A DNA stretch of 64,000 bases from G963663615 sp963663615 (GTDB lineage: Bacteria; Bacteroidota; Ignavibacteria; Ignavibacteriales; Melioribacteraceae): NCBI GenBank assembly GCA_963663615.1, contig OY760517.1, positions 2,170,001 to 2,234,000 on the forward strand, in the 5' to 3' direction. Shown one piece after another: positions 46,874 through 54,594 of the stretch (its first letter is position 1; the number at the start of each line of letters is the position of its first letter). The notes under the pieces are model-generated. The model ran no database searches. It was not told where the DNA came from and saw only the letters and a list, made by a program, of their open reading frames with translations. The translations under genes were made by a program, and so were the position numbers.

Positions 46874-47409
46874 CTTTTGCTCCCCTTATTTCTTCCATTG
46901 TTGTTGTTTCTTGTACCACTTTTTGGATCAGGTTTTTTCTCGGTGTTTACTCTTGTTTTTGTCTTTGTTGATTTATTTGACGATTGTGTATTAGGTTTTG
47001 ATGTTCCCGCTGGCGGAGGAGGTGTGCCGTAAATAACCGGACTGTCATATCTTTCATGAATAATTATTGGTCTTTCATCATAAATATCCTCATCCGATTC
47101 AATCATGTTATATCTTTGCCACCATGGTGACATTTTGTAAAATGCCAGCAGATTGGAATCATCTTTTCCGTAAAAATCCTTATTCAACTCACCTGAATTA
47201 TCATTAACTATATCTGCCAAACTTACCATACCATACTCATCCAACTCATTTACCGAGTGGCAAGCGGCACAGTCATCAGTATAATATATTCTATCGTAAA
47301 ATAATTCTCCATCTTCATCTATATTCTGAACTACAGGGTGTTCCATTGTTGAATAACACCCAGTGATTACCAGTATTGAAATAGCGATTACAATAATTGG
47401 ACGATACAC
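46870..47409 (-). CDS. Lipoprotein with one c-type heme motif and basic disordered tail
   Basis: I do not recognise the family. The 179 residues start with a lipoprotein signal (MYRPIIVIAISILVITGCYS). A single CAACH sequence, the covalent heme c attachment motif, occurs near residue 53 (YYTDDCAACHSVNELDEYG). A candidate distal Met lies at GMVSL. Residues 125-179 are proline-rich (GTPPPPAG) then a polar basic tail (NNNNGRNKGSKR at the end). The GTG start at 47409 is supported by AGGAGGT four bases before it. It lies two bases after the tyrosine-rich gene and overlaps the barrel gene. Confidence 0.75.
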   Translation of the reverse strand: MYRPIIVIAISILVITGCYSTMEHPVVQNIDEDGELFYDRIYYTDDCAACHSVNELDEYGMVSLADIVNDNSGELNKDFYGKDDSNLLAFYKMSPWWQRYNMIESDEDIYDERPIIIHERYDSPVIYGTPPPPAGTSKPNTQSSNKSTKTKTRVNTEKKPDPKSGTRNNNNGRNKGSKR

Positions 47410-47411
47410 TA

Positions 47412-48860
47412 TTACCTCCTGCTGTTGCCTCTGCTTGATGATTTACTTCTACTACTGTTACTACTACTTCTGCTTGAGCTTCTGTTTGCAGAAGACGGTC
47501 GCGATGAGCTTTTTGGGCTACTATATGATTTGGATCTGCTGCTACTCTTAGGTGCAGAATAAGATTTGGATCTTGACGACGATTTTGGTCTTGTATAACT
47601 TTTTGACTTTGACCTTGTAGAGGACTTTGGTCTTGTATATGATTTAGACTTACTACTACTTTTTGGTCTTGTATAACTTTTCGCCTTTGATTGTGTTGAT
47701 GATTTTGGTCTGTAGTAAGACTTACTCCTGCTAGAGCTTTTTGGACGAGTATAAGATTTGCTTCGTGTTGAGCTTTTAGGTCTTGTATAAGACTTACTTT
47801 TACTCTTTGAGCTGGGACGAGGAGTATAATATTTCTTATTACTGCTTTTACCTCTGTAATCGTTGTAAGCTTTCGATTTACTTACAGCTGATTTTTTCCT
47901 TGTATAACCTGATTTACTACCTGAATCACCATCAATTTTAGAAGTAGCTTTGGTTTTATTTTTAACAGTAGGTCTTCCAAGTTCACTTGTTGAAGCATCC
48001 TTCGTTCTATTAGCAGTTGAACGAGGTAATCCTTTCGATCTACCTTCTATATCAGCAGCATTAACTCTGGATTTGTCTTTAGTTCTGTTTACAGTTACCG
48101 GTCTGCCTTCAGGTTTTATTCGCGAAGTATTGTTAACTCCGGTTCTTCCAGTAATAACAGGGTTTCTTGAACCAGTCCTGCCACTTCTTCCTGTAATATC
48201 TCTATTTCTTTCACGTTCTTTGTAAGTAACTGGTTGTCTGCTTCCACCATCACGATTACCTCTACCGGCATAAGAAACAGTACGTCCACCATGCCCATTT
48301 CTTGTTCCCAGGGCATAATTAGAACGATATTTATATTTTGAATTATTGGTTTTATTGTAACTATACCAGTTATTTCCGTAATAGTATGATGGGTGATGAT
48401 ACCAATTCCAGTTATAACCATATCCATAGTGTGGATAATAATAATGTGGGTACCAAGTATAATACCACGATGGTGAATAACTATAGTAATCATAGTAATA
48501 ATCATAATAGTATGAATCATAGTAACCGGTGTAAACAGTTACTGGTCTATAGTTCCATAAATATCTTCTGTAAGAAGGTCTGTTATAATCATTATAGTAA
48601 TAATTATTTATTTCAACTTCCTCATCATAATACTGATCATCATTATAGCCGAGGTATCTATCATCGGTTTCGTAATACTCCCCATCCTCAGTATATTCAC
48701 CATCTTCTGAATATTCGCCTTCTTCGTAATACTCACCGTCACCCCCATAATACTCATCCTGAGGGGGATAGTATGTATTATCGCGGGTAGCAAGCTGAGA
48801 ATAACATCCTGAGAGTAAAACGGGAATTATTAACAATGTTAAAAACTTTATGTATTTCAT
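47412..48860 (-). CDS. Tyrosine-rich lipoprotein with polycationic serine/arginine tail
   Basis: A 482-residue lipoprotein (signal MKYIKFLTLLIIPVLLSGC) of low complexity. Residues ~25-85 are acidic with EYY and GEY repeats. Residues ~85-180 are extremely rich in tyrosine and aromatic residues, with YYDYYYDYYSYSPSWYYTW as an example. From about 180 to 482 it is basic and disordered, with repeats like SYTRPKSSSRSK. ATG 48860 follows GGAGAGG by five bases; I reject the 15-codon longer frame. It is the first gene of the operon with the CXXCH lipoprotein and barrel. The function is unknown; surface adhesion, matrix or redox roles are only guesses. Confidence 0.78.
   Translation of the reverse strand: MKYIKFLTLLIIPVLLSGCYSQLATRDNTYYPPQDEYYGGDGEYYEEGEYSEDGEYTEDGEYYETDDRYLGYNDDQYYDEEVEINNYYYNDYNRPSYRRYLWNYRPVTVYTGYYDSYYYDYYYDYYSYSPSWYYTWYPHYYYPHYGYGYNWNWYHHPSYYYGNNWYSYNKTNNSKYKYRSNYALGTRNGHGGRTVSYAGRGNRDGGSRQPVTYKERERNRDITGRSGRTGSRNPVITGRTGVNNTSRIKPEGRPVTVNRTKDKSRVNAADIEGRSKGLPRSTANRTKDASTSELGRPTVKNKTKATSKIDGDSGSKSGYTRKKSAVSKSKAYNDYRGKSSNKKYYTPRPSSKSKSKSYTRPKSSTRSKSYTRPKSSSRSKSYYRPKSSTQSKAKSYTRPKSSSKSKSYTRPKSSTRSKSKSYTRPKSSSRSKSYSAPKSSSRSKSYSSPKSSSRPSSANRSSSRSSSNSSRSKSSSRGNSRR
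47420..47830 (-). repeat. Degenerate Ser/Arg/Lys/Tyr codon repeats
   Basis: The C-terminal third of the tyrosine-rich lipoprotein gene is built of about a dozen copies of a short unit, YTRPKSSSRSKS-like, with SYTRPKSS as the common core. The DNA follows with repeated blocks such as TTTGGTCTTGTATA on the plus strand. It is a coding repeat, prone to copy-number change. Confidence 0.75.
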
Positions 48861-48980
48861 ATTAACCTCTCCAAGATTATTTAGAAGTAATACCGCAATA
48901 TTCATGCCTCAATAAAAGTAAAGGATACATCAATTTCAATGAAGATTTTCGGTAGGGTGTACAATTTAATATACAGTAGT

Positions 48981-48996
48981 GTTTACTATTTATTAC
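48981..48996 (+). promoter_or_regulatory. 16-base motif shared with 56375-56390
   Basis: GTTTACTATTTATTAC, identical on the opposite strand at 56375-56390. Here it sits 121 bases upstream of the tyrosine-rich lipoprotein gene. Its role is unknown. Confidence 0.35.
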
Positions 48997-49050
48997 ATAT
49001 CTGTAATTAAACTTCAGATTAAATTAAACGTATAGTTCTGTAAGAATACA

Positions 49051-49087
49051 GAAACGAGAGCGTTAAAATAAATTATGCTCCCGTTTC
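49051..49087 (-). terminator. Hairpin after the barrel gene 49123-49893
   Basis: Stem GAAACGGGAGC with one mismatch and a 15-base loop, 36 bases past the stop on the minus strand. The following TTTCTGTATTCTT is only weakly T-rich. A second inverted repeat, TCTGTA-AGAA-TACAGA, overlaps it at 49038-49053. Confidence 0.5.
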
Positions 49088-49122
49088 ATGATAAAACTAA
49101 AATCTGCAAATATTAACCGGTA

Positions 49123-49893
49123 CTAAAATATTGGCTGAATATATTCAACAAACAAGGCACGATCAGCTTGTGTACCATTCAACTTTTTATTTTCAAGCAA
49201 ATCTCTTAAATCGAAGCCAATGGTAAAGCCATTACCAACAGCCCATCTAACGCCTGCGTTAAGATATCCATCACCGTCACCAAGTGCTTTATCGGAGTTA
49301 TCATTCATGGCAAAATCATACTCAAGGTAAACTGAAACAAATTTACCAACTGTTTTTTCAACACCAATACCGAAGTTTAGATCCTTATCATCATCGTTTT
49401 CAAATGAATAATTCATTGTACCGGAAAGCACAACATATCCCAGAAAATCAAATGTTTTTGATGTACTGGCAAAAAAGCCAGGTGATTTAATTTCGTATCT
49501 GTCAGAGCTATCAACCCATGCTCCTTTACCCTGAGAATCGAATCCAATACTTACAGACGGTGCATTTGTAGTTTCATCCAAAACTCTGTAACGAACATTA
49601 AATGCAGGAGTTTCATACCAGTCTATTTTACCAGAACCTATAATATTAGCACCACCATAGGAAAGCCCAAAACTGAAGTTTTCAAAAACACCTGCTTCAA
49701 TACCACCAATAACATTTCCATCAGGTAAATTTTTAACAGCCACACCCACATAACCCTTATTGAGCACTCCGGTAGTAGGCATATCAATAAAATGTCTGTA
49801 TTCATATTTGGAAGAAGTACCGGCTGTACCCTGAGCAAATAAACCAGTTGCCAGCAAAAGAGCTATCAAGGCAAACATAAATTTGTTATTCAT
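49123..49893 (-). CDS. Outer-membrane barrel-like exported protein, YjbH-like N-terminal motif
   Basis: A 256-residue protein from ATG 49893, which follows GGAG; the longer frame opens at TTG. The signal peptide is FMFALIALLLATGLFAQG. The mature start YEYRHFIDMPTTGVLNKGYV resembles the start of YjbH-type barrels (a GYTGLxxxPTA pattern). The rest is alternating strands ending in an aromatic IFQ-free tail, VEYIQPIF. No clear family. Its role is unknown, and it belongs to the small unit cysS, small membrane protein, this gene. Confidence 0.65.
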   Translation of the reverse strand: MNNKFMFALIALLLATGLFAQGTAGTSSKYEYRHFIDMPTTGVLNKGYVGVAVKNLPDGNVIGGIEAGVFENFSFGLSYGGANIIGSGKIDWYETPAFNVRYRVLDETTNAPSVSIGFDSQGKGAWVDSSDRYEIKSPGFFASTSKTFDFLGYVVLSGTMNYSFENDDDKDLNFGIGVEKTVGKFVSVYLEYDFAMNDNSDKALGDGDGYLNAGVRWAVGNGFTIGFDLRDLLENKKLNGTQADRALFVEYIQPIF

Positions 49894-50254
49894 TACGAAT
49901 TTCTCCAATTTCTATTTTCAATATTTCACTTATATCATACTTATTCGAGCGTGTTTTAACAATAATAGTACCATTTTTTATCGGGGTAAATATAACTGCC
50001 CTGTTTTGTTCATGGTTAATTATTTCTGCTTCAGCCGAGTCCGGTAAATCAAACAATACTTCAACGCTCCTGAGTGGAACCCTGAATCCATATCCGTTAA
50101 CCGGATATGCGGTTATCGTTATTAGTTTACCATTATTACTATCGGTTATCTTTTGTTCATAGCCAATTTCATAAATTGAAAAGATATAACTCCAAACAAA
50201 ATAAAGGACAAAACTTATGACGATAAAAAATATAATAAGTTTTAGATACCACAT
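49886..50254 (-). CDS. Small single-pass membrane protein
   Basis: A 122-residue protein with one hydrophobic helix at the N-terminus (WYLKLIIFFIVISFVLYFVW) and a soluble beta-rich domain of about 95 residues after it. I recognise no family. Its start overlaps the cysS stop (TAATG) and its end overlaps the next gene by eight bases, so the three genes are coupled. Confidence 0.7.
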   Translation of the reverse strand: MWYLKLIIFFIVISFVLYFVWSYIFSIYEIGYEQKITDSNNGKLITITAYPVNGYGFRVPLRSVEVLFDLPDSAEAEIINHEQNRAVIFTPIKNGTIIVKTRSNKYDISEILKIEIGEIRNE

Positions 50255-51819
50255 TAGTTTTCTAAAGTAAAAGTTGTGCCATCTTTACCATCCTGCAAAA
50301 TAACCCCGTGTTCCTTAAGAAAATCGCGTATTTTATCAGCCATTCCGAAATCCTTGTTGGCTTTTGCCTCAGCACGTTCATCAATAAAGAAGTTAACAAG
50401 AGTTTCATCAGTTAATTTCCCGAAAGAGTCATCACTTATTTCAAACGTACTACCTTCTTTTGAATCAAGCAAGGTAACTCCAAGATCGGCAAGAAAATCA
50501 CGGATTTTATCAGCAATTGCGAAATTTTTGTTTTGTTTTTCAGCAAAGCGGAAATCAACCAATAGTTTCACGAATTTTTCACCCGAAACTTTTTTTGGTA
50601 AACCATTTTCAGGATTATAGATACCAAGTACACCATTTGCAATTTTATCAAGAAACTCGAGAATTGCTTCTGCTCCCTCTTTCGATAGGTTAGCTGTGTT
50701 TGCCAACTTATCATAGGTATTAACAACTTCAAAAATAGTAGCAATCGCTTTGGCAGAATTAAAATCATCATCCATAGCACTATTAAATTTTTCGTAATAA
50801 GGTGCCATATCAATACTTTCACCGCTTTTATCAATGTTAAGCAGTTTGTTACGAAATACATATATTTTCTTTACACCACTATGTGCCGCTTCAATTAATT
50901 CCTGACTAAAATTAAGCGGTCCACGATAATGTGTTTGCATATATAACATACGCAGTGCTTCATAAGGATACTTTTTAAGCAGCTCGCGTGCAGTAAAAAA
51001 GTTGCCTAGTGATTTCGACATTTTCTGATTATCGATATTAAGGAATCCAAAATGCATCCAGTATTTTACAAACTCTTTTGAATTTGCTGCTTCGCTCTGT
51101 GCAATTTCATTTTCATGATGCGGAAATATTAAATCGTTACCACCGGCATGAATATCAATACTTTCACCAAGATGTTTTGTACTCATGGCTGAACACTCAA
51201 TATGCCATCCCGGTCTTCCATTACCCCACGGACTTTCCCAATATGGTTCACCATCCTTGGCTTTTTTCCATAATGCAAAATCAAGCGGGTTTTTCTTTTC
51301 TGTATTTATCTCAACACGAGCACCCGATTCAAGATCATCCAGATTCTTTCCACTTAGTTTACCATACCCCTTAAAGGAACGGACATCAAAGAATACGTTC
51401 CCATTTACATTGTATGCGTGTCCTTTTTCCTCAATTTTCTTTATCATGTCAATTATCTCAGACATATGTTCGGTAGCCTTTGGATAAAAATTATCCTCAG
51501 AGGGAGTTACTCCAAGTTTCACCAAATCTTCAAAAAAAGCAGTAGAGTAAACTTCTGCAACTTCTTTCGACTCAACATTTTGCTCATTTGCTTTTTTAAT
51601 AATTTTATCATCAACATCAGTAAGATTCATTACAAACTTAACTTTCATACCCCTGTATCTAAAGTATTTGCTAATGGTATCCGCAATAATAAACGATCTG
51701 GCATTTCCAATATGAAAATAGTCATATACAGTTGGACCACATACATACATCTTTACTTCGTTCGGGGTAGATGGTATAAATTCCTCTTTCTTCCGGTTCA
51801 AAGTGTTGTAAATCTGCAT
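50254..51819 (-). CDS. cysS: Cysteine--tRNA ligase with duplicated C-terminal segment
   Basis: Class I synthetase that charges tRNA-Cys. The HIGH motif is YFHIGNARSF (near 35-45) and KMSKS is NQKMSKSLGNFF (near 266). The zinc-binding CSAMSTKHLGESIDIHAGG segment is present, as is the DALR-like helical domain. At 521 residues it is about 55 longer than usual: the last 57-residue unit, VADKIRDFL-type, occurs twice (residues 411-467 and 468-521). I choose ATG 51819, which follows GAGGAA; the frame opens at a TTG one codon before. Confidence 0.95.
   Translation of the reverse strand: MQIYNTLNRKKEEFIPSTPNEVKMYVCGPTVYDYFHIGNARSFIIADTISKYFRYRGMKVKFVMNLTDVDDKIIKKANEQNVESKEVAEVYSTAFFEDLVKLGVTPSEDNFYPKATEHMSEIIDMIKKIEEKGHAYNVNGNVFFDVRSFKGYGKLSGKNLDDLESGARVEINTEKKNPLDFALWKKAKDGEPYWESPWGNGRPGWHIECSAMSTKHLGESIDIHAGGNDLIFPHHENEIAQSEAANSKEFVKYWMHFGFLNIDNQKMSKSLGNFFTARELLKKYPYEALRMLYMQTHYRGPLNFSQELIEAAHSGVKKIYVFRNKLLNIDKSGESIDMAPYYEKFNSAMDDDFNSAKAIATIFEVVNTYDKLANTANLSKEGAEAILEFLDKIANGVLGIYNPENGLPKKVSGEKFVKLLVDFRFAEKQNKNFAIADKIRDFLADLGVTLLDSKEGSTFEISDDSFGKLTDETLVNFFIDERAEAKANKDFGMADKIRDFLKEHGVILQDGKDGTTFTLEN
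50257..50589 (-). repeat. Tandem duplication inside cysS
   Basis: Two 57-residue units in direct tandem at the cysS 3' end. Shared core: ADKIRDFL, then a G-V-x-L, then DGKDGTTF or DSKEGSTF. The DNA retains blocks such as ATTTTATCAGC in both copies, which suggests a duplication event and not convergent evolution. Confidence 0.8.
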
Positions 51820-51921
51820 CAATTCCTCAAATTTGTATTGCTAAACTTTAATTTATTTTACTACATTAAAAATAATATTTATCACTATGCAAAATATAAC
51901 AATTTCAACAATTATATTTTT

Positions 51922-51950
51922 ATCGGGAAAAAAACCACTCTTATCGAAAA
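51922..51950 (+). promoter_or_regulatory. Bipartite motif upstream of the SirB1-type gene
   Basis: ATCGGGA, 13 bases, TATCGAAAA. The same two blocks with the same spacing occur at 56570-56598. It ends 75 bases upstream of the start codon at 52026. It may be a regulator site or a non-standard promoter. Confidence 0.4.
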
Positions 51951-52025
51951 TAAACATTATTTAATTGGCAATAAGTTAAACTTGCAACAAACAAATAATT
52001 ATGATTAGCTTGATAAGGTGATCCA

Positions 52026-52841
52026 ATGTTAAATAAAAATAGTTTGAAGTTTGCATTAAGTCTGCTTGACGACCCTGATAGTCGTAGTGCTGTGCTTTAC
52101 CAGCTTAAGCAGTATGGACCCAGCCTTGAAAAAGATATTATAGAATTAAATATTGAGCTATCCAACGATTCATATCAATATATTATTCCATTAATATTTT
52201 CTCAGAGAGAAAATTACCTTGTTAGTAACTGGAAAACATGGAAATTACTTACAGACGATAAAGAAAGACTTGAAAAAGGTGTAGAGTTTTTGGAAGAGTT
52301 TCAACATGGACTTGGCAAAGCGAAACGCCTAAAAAGTTTACTTAGAAAACTTGAGATGGAGTTTAGAAAAACTTACCCTCTTGGTAACGAGCTTGACCTC
52401 GCACAGTTTTTGTTCCGCGAAAAGAAAATTGTTGGTGCCAAAGAAGATTATTATAATCCGCTAAACAGCAGTTTAATTTATGCCATTGAAAATAAAAAAG
52501 GATTACCTATAACCCTGGCTATTATATATATATTACTGGGTAAAAGATTAAACTTTCAGGTTGAAGGTGTTAACTTCCCCGGACATTTCCTCGCAAAAAC
52601 ATTTGTACAAAATGAACCTGTACTTGTTGATGGATTTAACGGCGGAAGAATATTCCTGAAATCTGATATACAGAATATGGCTGACAAAGAATCTGTTGAT
52701 TCTATTTTACAATTGGTTGATTCAACTGCATATTCGGAAAATATACTTAAGCGAGTTTTAGGAAACCTCATTAATGCCTTTAGAAATAAGGGTGAAGATA
52801 CTAAAGCAGAATTTTTCTCGGTCTTGCTTGAGACCACTTAG
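52026..52841 (+). CDS. SirB1/transglutaminase-like protein
   Basis: A 271-residue protein with the SirB1 (DUF1202/transglutaminase-like) C-terminal half: YYNPLNSSLIYAIENKKGLP, ITLAIIYILLGKRLNF and VNFPGHFLAKT. A helical N-terminal part of about 110 residues precedes it. Such proteins resemble a transglutaminase fold but lack proven enzymatic activity; a cysteine nucleophile is not evident here. ATG 52026 follows AAGGTGATCC. It is monocistronic, with a bipartite motif upstream and a terminator after it. Confidence 0.85.
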   Translation: MLNKNSLKFALSLLDDPDSRSAVLYQLKQYGPSLEKDIIELNIELSNDSYQYIIPLIFSQRENYLVSNWKTWKLLTDDKERLEKGVEFLEEFQHGLGKAKRLKSLLRKLEMEFRKTYPLGNELDLAQFLFREKKIVGAKEDYYNPLNSSLIYAIENKKGLPITLAIIYILLGKRLNFQVEGVNFPGHFLAKTFVQNEPVLVDGFNGGRIFLKSDIQNMADKESVDSILQLVDSTAYSENILKRVLGNLINAFRNKGEDTKAEFFSVLLETT

Positions 52842-52864
52842 AGATAGATTGGTTGTGATGATGA

Positions 52865-52896
52865 AGGGCTGAATAATTTCAGCCCTGTTTTATTTT
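52865..52896 (+). terminator. Terminator of the SirB1-type gene
   Basis: Stem AGGGCTGAA-TAAT-TTCAGCCCT followed by GTTTTATTTT on the plus strand, 23 bases after the stop codon. It also marks the end of the convergent pntB unit. Confidence 0.85.
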
Positions 52897-54292
52897 AAAG
52901 CTCTTTTATTTCGTTTGTTAATTTAGTTACTGCTTCTTTTGCATCTCCAAAGTACATCATTGTATTCTGGTAAAAGAATAATTCATTTGCAATACCAGCA
53001 TAACCAACATTCATGCTACGCTTGTTCATTATTACTGTTTTTGCATAATCAACATTCAGTATTGGCATACCGTATATTGGGCTGGACTGATCGTGCCTTG
53101 CAGCTGGATTAACCACATCATTTGCACCAATAATAAACGCAACATCAACATTACTGAAATCATCATTTATATCTTCAAGAGCAAATAATTTGTCGTAGGA
53201 AATATTCGCCTCGGCAAGCAAAACATTCATATGCCCCGGCATACGTCCAGCAACCGGATGAATTGCAAACCTTACATTTATCCCCTTTTTCTCCAACGCA
53301 TTTGTTAAGTCCCGTATTGCATGTTGTGCCTGTGCAACAGCCATACCATAACCCGGTACAATAACTACATTCTGTGCTGAATCGAAAATCATGGCGGCTT
53401 CTTCTGCATCTACGGATTTAACCGGTTTTTGTTCACCTTTTTGTTCGCCACCTGCTGCAGGAGCATTACCGGCAGATTCCCAACCACCAAGTAAAACATT
53501 CATCAGGGATCTGTTCATTCCACGACACATTATCATTGTAAGAATAAAACCGGAAGCACCAACCAATGCACCACTAATTATCAATACATTGTTATTTAGA
53601 ACAAAACCAGTTGCCGAAGCAGCCAAACCTGAATATGAGTTAAGTAAAGATACCGCAACAGGCATATCAGCACCACCGATAGGCAATACAAGCAGAATGC
53701 CCAGCACAAGTGATACACCCACAATTCCGAGTAGAATATTTACCTCGGATGGATTCATAACGACATAAACACCACCGGCTATTACACTTAATACAAATAG
53801 CACATTAATGAAGTTTTGCCCCGGAAACTTTACAACCTTACCAGTTACAAAACCCTGCAATTTACCAAATGCAATAAACGAACCTGTGAATGTAACCGAA
53901 CCAATAAGAATACTAAGAACAATAGTAATTGTTGTGGAAAGCTCAAAAGATAATACCGGTGAGTTTGTAATTTTATAAAATTCGGACACGGCTACAAGTG
54001 CTGAAGCACCCCCACCAAATCCGTTTAACAAACCAACCATTTGTGGCATTCCGGTCATTTCAACCTTTAGTGCCATAACAGCACCTATTATTCCGCCAAC
54101 TACCAGTCCGATAATTATATATTCAAACGATACAATTTCCTTGTTAAATAATGTAAAAATGATTGCAAGAAGCATACCTGTAGCTGCAAACTGATTACCC
54201 TGTCGCGCAGTTTTAGGTGAGCCCAGCTTCTTTATACCGAAGATAAATAATATTGAAGCAACGAGATATACAATTTGTGATAATATTTCCAT
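52895..54292 (-). CDS. pntB: NAD(P) transhydrogenase subunit beta
   Basis: Membrane and NADP(H)-binding subunit of the proton-translocating transhydrogenase (465 residues, usual length). Residues 1-270 form about eight helices with EMTGMPQMVGLLNGFGGGAS and PVAVSLLNSYSGLAA. The dIII NADP domain follows with VIVPGYGMAVAQAQHAI, IHPVAGRMPGHMNVLLAEA and GANDVVNPAARHD. It lies 8 bases after pntAB. Together the three pnt genes form NADPH from NADH at the expense of the proton gradient. Confidence 0.96.
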   Translation of the reverse strand: MEILSQIVYLVASILFIFGIKKLGSPKTARQGNQFAATGMLLAIIFTLFNKEIVSFEYIIIGLVVGGIIGAVMALKVEMTGMPQMVGLLNGFGGGASALVAVSEFYKITNSPVLSFELSTTITIVLSILIGSVTFTGSFIAFGKLQGFVTGKVVKFPGQNFINVLFVLSVIAGGVYVVMNPSEVNILLGIVGVSLVLGILLVLPIGGADMPVAVSLLNSYSGLAASATGFVLNNNVLIISGALVGASGFILTMIMCRGMNRSLMNVLLGGWESAGNAPAAGGEQKGEQKPVKSVDAEEAAMIFDSAQNVVIVPGYGMAVAQAQHAIRDLTNALEKKGINVRFAIHPVAGRMPGHMNVLLAEANISYDKLFALEDINDDFSNVDVAFIIGANDVVNPAARHDQSSPIYGMPILNVDYAKTVIMNKRSMNVGYAGIANELFFYQNTMMYFGDAKEAVTKLTNEIKEL

Positions 54293-54300
54293 AACTCAAC

Positions 54301-54579
54301 TCACTTCTTCTTAAACATTTTTAACATTCGGTCAGTAACCAGAAATCCACCAACTACGTTAATGGTTGCAAACACAATGGCTACTACACCCAAAATTGTA
54401 CTTAAAGTTGGTTCACTGTTGCCCGCTGCAATTAAAGCACCAACTATTGTTATACCGGAAATTGCATTTGAGCCTGACATTAACGGAGTATGTAAAGTTG
54501 GTGGAACTTTAGTAATAAGCTCGAAACCAACAAATACTGCCAGTACAAATACATATATTAACATTAAAAGTTCAAACAT
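54301..54579 (-). CDS. pntAB: NAD(P) transhydrogenase alpha-2 subunit
   Basis: Small membrane subunit (92 residues, three helices), the split-off dIIa part of the transhydrogenase. FELLMLIYVFVLAVFVGFEL begins it, and PTLHTPLMSGSNAISGITIV is the conserved membrane motif. It sits 15 bases after pntAA and 8 bases before pntB, the normal layout for the three-subunit form found in many bacteria outside the enterobacteria. Confidence 0.94.
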   Translation of the reverse strand: MFELLMLIYVFVLAVFVGFELITKVPPTLHTPLMSGSNAISGITIVGALIAAGNSEPTLSTILGVVAIVFATINVVGGFLVTDRMLKMFKKK

Positions 54580-54594
54580 TAGAATCTTCCCTGT

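Noticed and set aside
47420..47830. Regular short repeats that could look like a CRISPR array
   Set aside because: Units are in frame, of coding periodicity and vary in length; no constant spacers.
48338..48790. 150-residue His/Asn/Tyr-rich plus-strand open frame
   Set aside because: It is the complement of the tyrosine-codon repeats of the minus-strand lipoprotein gene.
51418..52008. 196-residue plus-strand open frame over cysS and the gap
   Set aside because: Mostly antisense to cysS, no homology pattern, no SD; the gap part is AT-rich noise.
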